Positions 62,976-64,000 of a DNA stretch of 64,000 nt are shown here, piece by piece. Every line of letters begins with the position of its first letter. The stretch's first letter is position 1. The position numbers and the translations under genes were made by a program. The stretch comes from Phellopilus nigrolimitatus (Eukaryota > Basidiomycota > Agaricomycetes > Hymenochaetales > Hymenochaetaceae), in NCBI GenBank assembly GCA_021029095.1, contig JAJOHG010000127.1, positions 1 to 64,000 on the forward strand, written 5' to 3'. A model generated the notes under the pieces. It searched no databases and was not told where the DNA came from. It saw only the letters and a program-made list of their open reading frames with translations.

Positions 62976-64000
62976 CTTTGCTGCGTGGCCGCTCTTTCCG
63001 TCCTTTCGATCTGATGAGGGGTGATTTCATAGGGACTCGGAAGCGCGATGTGATCAACGTCTTCTACGACACTCGTCGACATGCTGTTTCGTTCCTGCAC
63101 TTCGCTTTTGCTTCGTTCCATTCGATTTTACTAGATTTATTTACTACATATATTATCACCGTCGCGCTTTGATATCAACACGTGGATCTCTCACTCATTC
63201 GTTTCGACTCCTTTCTTGACCTCCGTCTCCTGCTATCCCTCTTGCTATCACAGCTATTATCTCCTCGCTCTATCTGGATTTTTGTTCTGGGTCCTGGCTC
63301 ACTGGCTCGCAACGCTGTATTTTTTGCCGTGTGCTGTGTTATGCAACTGTATAGGTTGGCGACGCGATGCGTTGCCTGAAGAATGAATAAATCCGTGCCG
63401 TATTTTCTTGAGTCGTCTTTTGGAAGCCACTGTGCGCGCCGTAACAAAGCTTTAGGGACCCAAGTTCCCAACGTTTCGATTTTGTTAGCCTGGAAACCTA
63501 CTTAAACACTAACGCTACAAAAAAGAAAAAAAAAAATCGGCGAAGACGCAACAGCAACAGAGCGCAGAAAAGGGATAAATTCTAGCTTCTCTTCAACTGC
63601 ACTTTTCGGACAATACTACGAGGCCACGGCGCTCTCATTAACCAGTTCTTGATCTGCGTTCCGATAAGTTCTTCGCGCAAATGTACTGTCAAACAAGCTG
63701 ACTCCTGAAAAAGACGCGATGGTCTATAATTTCCGAACGGGTGTGCATCGGAAAGTCCGATATCGTGTGTTATCCTCAAGTTCGTAGTGGAAGTTTACAG
63801 GCCTTGCAGTTGCTGGCGAACAGAATCCTGCGACGAGCGCATCTTCCGCATGGAGAACCAGAGAGAGTGGCTTGACACGCTCGGCGAAATGAGGCATATT
63901 TATATTTCCTTGGTAGCGTGTGCGTGCTCGTGATATATCTGACTCTATTCTTTCGCCTTGGACAGTGCTCAGAGATCACAGAAACGTGTATATTTGTTTT
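62976..64000. other. Right edge: 3' flank of the Ser-rich gene, no clear gene
   Basis: About 62976-63340 is the flank that was copied into the array at 33640-34049. Beyond that, a short A-rich stretch (63520-63535) and an open minus-strand frame at 63582-63779 (HLREELIGTQIKNWLMRAP near its end) might be the last exon of a gene running in from the right. The evidence is too thin to call it. Confidence 0.4.

Overview
The window looks like nuclear DNA of a basidiomycete fungus, most likely an agaricomycete. Genes are cut by many short introns of about 50-75 bp. A DOMON-type (AA8) cytochrome, a NOX/FRE-type ferric reductase, fungal Dus1 and a large F-box family all fit. There are no operons and no prokaryotic signals. 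Exon models were read by eye. For DUS1, the ABM gene, the SDR, the AA8 cytochrome, the ferric reductase at 2981 and the gene at 18420, the summed exon lengths close in frame.

Region 1 (1-13.8 kb) is a large inverted duplication. Two 12-exon ferric-reductase genes (2981-5715 plus, 7664-10457 minus) face each other tail to tail around a spacer of about 1.1 kb. The arms also hold two copies of a small gene of unknown function (1-220 partial; 13157-13717), and a third, diverged copy sits in the spacer (6677-7171). Region 2 (14.9-20.5 kb) is ordinary single-copy DNA: an ABM-fold mini-protein, DUS1, and a multi-pass membrane/coiled-coil protein.

Region 3 (21-58 kb) is a dynamic segmental array. 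Nine full-length F-box genes, one chimeric F-box fragment and two short 3' remnants alternate with four truncated copies of a serine-rich membrane-protein gene. Its apparently intact relative stands at 59.9-63.0 kb. A short-chain dehydrogenase (30595-31795) lies inside the array. The array has been hit by several DNA transposons whose ends can be placed to the base: a 5.4-kb hAT with a multi-exon transposase gene (21371-26768), an 865-bp non-autonomous hAT with a perfect 8-bp target duplication (41264-42128), a lone hAT end (48753-48873), and four elements of different sequence flanked by TA. One TA element carries a rearranged ATP-citrate lyase gene (35897-38589), one carries an unidentified reading frame between ~200-bp inverted repeats (49239-50488), and two are foldback MITE-like elements (43693-44289, 52463-52937). 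Because the array is repetitive, paralogous empty sites for most insertions can be read in the same window.

Region 4 (58.5-64 kb) has a stand-alone secreted AA8-type cytochrome and the serine-rich single-pass membrane protein. The most interesting biology is the F-box array: amplified units, a likely gene-conversion tract, a shared 5'-UTR intron, and transposons that capture or disrupt genes. The second highlight is the mirror-image duplication of the iron-reductase locus.
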